From an uncultured Eubacterium sp. (lineage in GTDB: Bacteria > Bacillota > Clostridia > Peptostreptococcales > Anaerovoracaceae): 23,409 nt of DNA. Below are positions 21,701 through 23,409 of this stretch, in pieces. Where the stretch lies: the NCBI GenBank assembly GCA_905193765.1, contig CAJJPZ010000017.1, positions 1-23,409 on the forward strand, in the 5' to 3' direction. The notes beneath the pieces were generated by a model. That model was not told where the DNA came from and searched no databases. It was given only the letters and a program-made list of their open reading frames with translations. Made by a program: the position numbers and the translations under genes. Position 1 is the first letter of the stretch. Each line of letters starts with the position of its first letter.

Positions 21701-22437
21701 TGTCGGAGATAATAATCGGAAGAAACGCAGTGCTGGAAGCGCTGAAAAACAACAGAGAAATAGAGAAGATCACCGTAGCCAGAGGGGCAGAAGGTTCTGT
21801 AAAGCAGATAACCGGTAAAGCAAAGGCAAAGAAGATCCCTCTTTACTACAGCGACAGGGCAAGGATGGACAGAGATGCACAGGGCGGCAGCCATCAGGGT
21901 GTCATCGCGGTGGTTTCGGATTACAGGTACGCCACGGTGGACGAGATCCTGGCAAAGGCGGAAGGACTCGGCGAGAAGCCTTTCGTGATGATCCTGGACG
22001 GGCTTGAGGATCCGCATAATCTTGGCGCGATAATGCGTACTGCCGAATGTGCAGGGGTCCACGGTATCATAATCCCCAAGAGAAGGTCGGTGTCGGTGAA
22101 CGAAACCGTTGCCAAGACTTCTGCGGGAGCATCGGAGTATATGCTGTGCGCCAGAGTGACGAATATCGCCAGAGAGATCGACAAACTCAAGGAACGGGGG
22201 CTCTGGATAGGCGCCTGCGATATGGATGGCGAGATTTACTCAGGACAGGATCTGACAGGCAGCATAGGCATGGTGATAGGCAGTGAGGGTTTCGGGATAA
22301 GTCGTCTCGTCAGGGAAAAGTGCGACTTTGTGGTCTCCATCCCGATGAAGGGCAGGATAACATCGCTGAATGCGTCCAATGCCGCATCGATACTCATGTA
22401 TGAAATAGTAAGACAGCGACTTGCGGAACAGGGATAA
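21700..22437 (+). CDS. rlmB: 23S rRNA (guanosine-2'-O-)-methyltransferase RlmB
   Basis: A SPOUT methyltransferase of 245 residues. The N-terminal L30e-like substrate-binding domain (IIIGRNAVLEALKNNREIEK, trimmed) leads to the SpoU knot. Its motifs are DGLEDPHNLGAIMRTAE (motif 1), MVIGSEGFGISRLV (motif 2) and SLNASNAASILMYE (motif 3). It methylates a guanosine of 23S rRNA using S-adenosylmethionine. Its place between the folate genes and sigH agrees with Firmicutes gene order. Confidence 0.95.
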   Translation: MSEIIIGRNAVLEALKNNREIEKITVARGAEGSVKQITGKAKAKKIPLYYSDRARMDRDAQGGSHQGVIAVVSDYRYATVDEILAKAEGLGEKPFVMILDGLEDPHNLGAIMRTAECAGVHGIIIPKRRSVSVNETVAKTSAGASEYMLCARVTNIAREIDKLKERGLWIGACDMDGEIYSGQDLTGSIGMVIGSEGFGISRLVREKCDFVVSIPMKGRITSLNASNAASILMYEIVRQRLAEQG

Positions 22438-22441
22438 AGCA

Positions 22442-23080
22442 ATGCAGAATGAATATATGCCCGGCACAGAGAAGGCCGGCCTTTCAGAACTCGGCGATCT
22501 TGAGCTGGTGGAAATGGCTCAGGCGGGAGATCTGGATGCAGAAGAGGCGCTTATAAGAAAATATAAAGAGACTGTAAAGATAAAGGCGAATATGTATTTC
22601 ATCACAGGAGCCGATGAGGATGACGTGGTACAGGAAGGGATGATAGGCCTGATCAAGGCGATACGCCGTTATGATCCGTGCCGTGAAGCGGCCTTCGGGA
22701 CTTTCGCGAGCCTCTGCATAACCAGACAGATAATCAGCGCCATAAGGATGGCGGATCGCGACAAGCACAAGGCGCTGAACACATCCATTTCGCTGAACAG
22801 ACCCATGCAGGACGAAAATGATGAGATCACTCTTGTCGACACGCTCAGCGACAGTTCAGGACAGAGCCCGGAGGCTATGCTGATAATAAAAGACGTCGTG
22901 TATTATATCCTGCATAATGGTGACAATATATTCAGTGCTTTTGAAATGCAGGTTCTGAACGAACTGGTCAAAGGCAACGATTACGCTGCAATAGCAAAGA
23001 AGCTTAGCAAAAGCACCAAATCGGTGGATAATGCCATGCAGCGTACGAAAAAAAAGATAATCGGCTATATCTGGGGCTGA
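22442..23080 (+). CDS. sigH: RNA polymerase sigma factor SigH (Spo0H-like)
   Basis: A sigma-70 family factor of 213 residues close to Bacillus SigH. Region 2 is visible as GADEDDVVQEGMIGLIKAIR with FGTFASLCITRQIISAI (trimmed), and region 4 as FSAFEMQVLNELVKG with KKLSKSTKSVDNAMQR. In spore formers it directs early stationary-phase and sporulation genes; in others, competence. Whether this organism sporulates cannot be judged from the window. Start ATG 22442 lies four bases after the rlmB stop; an alternative ATG at 22421 would overlap rlmB. The ribosome site is weak (AGGGATAA). No good terminator follows, only a CTTTCAC/GTGAAAG hairpin (23081-23107) without a T run. Confidence 0.93.
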   Translation: MQNEYMPGTEKAGLSELGDLELVEMAQAGDLDAEEALIRKYKETVKIKANMYFITGADEDDVVQEGMIGLIKAIRRYDPCREAAFGTFASLCITRQIISAIRMADRDKHKALNTSISLNRPMQDENDEITLVDTLSDSSGQSPEAMLIIKDVVYYILHNGDNIFSAFEMQVLNELVKGNDYAAIAKKLSKSTKSVDNAMQRTKKKIIGYIWG

Positions 23081-23171
23081 CTTTCACAGGTACGGCCCCG
23101 TGAAAGAATAACATGTAAATAAACCGCGGTGTGACCGTATTGTAAAATCCCTTAAAGGTGTTGCAATATGG

Positions 23172-23200
23172 TTGACAGAGGCGATAAAATATAGTACCAT
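23172..23200 (+). promoter_or_regulatory. Promoter of tRNA-Thr and tuf
   Basis: A consensus -35 box TTGACA (23172-23177), 17-base spacer and -10 box TACCAT (23195-23200). The start falls near 23207, about ten bases before the tRNA. Confidence 0.7.
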
Positions 23201-23216
23201 AAAGTGGTATCAGCGT

Positions 23217-23293
23217 GCTGCTGTAGCTCAGTCGGTAGAGCACCTCATTGGTAATGAGGAGGTTCGGCAGTTCAAGTCTGCTCAGCAGCTCCA
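23217..23293 (+). tRNA. tRNA-Thr (anticodon GGT)
   Basis: A 77-base cloverleaf has acceptor GCTGCTG/CAGCAGC, D stem GCTC/GAGC, anticodon stem CCTCA/TGAGG with loop TTGGTAA (anticodon GGT, reading ACC and ACT), T loop TTCAAGT and encoded CCA. It is 31 bases before tuf, and the two are probably cotranscribed. Confidence 0.96.
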
Positions 23294-23324
23294 ACACAGT
23301 TAATCAGATTAGGAGGAATTTCAA

Positions 23325-23409
23325 ATGGCAAAGCAAAAATTCGAAAGAACGAAACCGCATATCAATATCGGAACTATCGGTCACGTTGACCACGGTAAGA
23401 CAACTCTTA
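23325..23409 (+). CDS. tuf: Elongation factor Tu (3'-partial)
   Basis: Only the first 28 codons are inside the window. MAKQKFERTKPHINIGTIG followed by HVDHGKTTL contains the complete P-loop (GHVDHGKT) of EF-Tu, which delivers aminoacyl-tRNA to the ribosome. A strong AGGAGGAATTTCAA site precedes the ATG. Confidence 0.98.
   Translation, partial: MAKQKFERTKPHINIGTIGHVDHGKTTL

Noticed and set aside
1..23409. CRISPR arrays, insertion sequences, prophage genes, origin
   Set aside because: I saw no regular direct repeats, transposase or integrase motifs, phage structural genes or DnaA-box clusters on either strand.

Overview
The window looks like chromosomal DNA of a Gram-positive anaerobe of the class Clostridia. 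This rests on strong AGGAGG-type ribosome sites, frequent ATA/AGA/AGG codons, TTGACA/TATAAT promoters, lipoprotein binding proteins, a purine riboswitch and the order cysE-cysS-mrnC-...-rlmB-sigH-tRNA-Thr-tuf. The GC content is intermediate. An Eubacteriales Family XIII/Anaerovoracaceae-like host is a guess from memory, not shown.

Layout. (1) 1-3640: the C-terminal three quarters of addB, then directly a PPC-like beta-sandwich repeat protein with no recognisable signal peptide or good start; addA, the usual neighbour, is not there. (2) 3650-4101: a non-coding stretch. It holds a small RNA-like unit resembling the antitoxin/terminator part of a Firmicutes 'holin-like toxin' type I locus without its toxin ORF, a 20-bp palindrome, a tRNA T-arm fragment, and tRNA-Ala(GGC) and tRNA-Thr(CGT) on the minus strand with their own promoter and terminator. 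(3) 4093-6102: an operon of a SHOCT-like regulator-type protein, a small partner protein and a secreted ComEC-type metallo-beta-lactamase lipoprotein with a C-terminal Ada-like zinc module. (4) 6121-9057: a divergent pair, a minus-strand single-pass membrane protein and a plus-strand DivIVA-like coiled-coil protein with repeated T-x-x-F motifs, the latter followed by xpt. (5) 9178-15957: a guanine-type purine riboswitch controlling a nucleoside BMP-family ABC transporter (binding protein, ATPase, two permeases), followed by a DJ-1 family protein and a PHP phosphoesterase. Together with xpt this makes a purine salvage neighbourhood. (6) 16094-17242: a G5/M23 cell wall peptidase. (7) 17352-23080: an operon cysE-cysS-mrnC-small membrane protein-thyA-folA-rlmB-sigH. 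(8) 23172-end: promoter, tRNA-Thr(GGT) and the start of tuf.

The observations I rate highest are the cysteine-codon cluster at the end of cysE lying directly on the cysS ribosome site, the orphan antitoxin-like RNA, the T-x-x-F repeats in the DivIVA-like protein, and the riboswitch with deviations in J1/2 and P2. I found no CRISPR array, insertion sequence, transposase, phage gene or replication origin.
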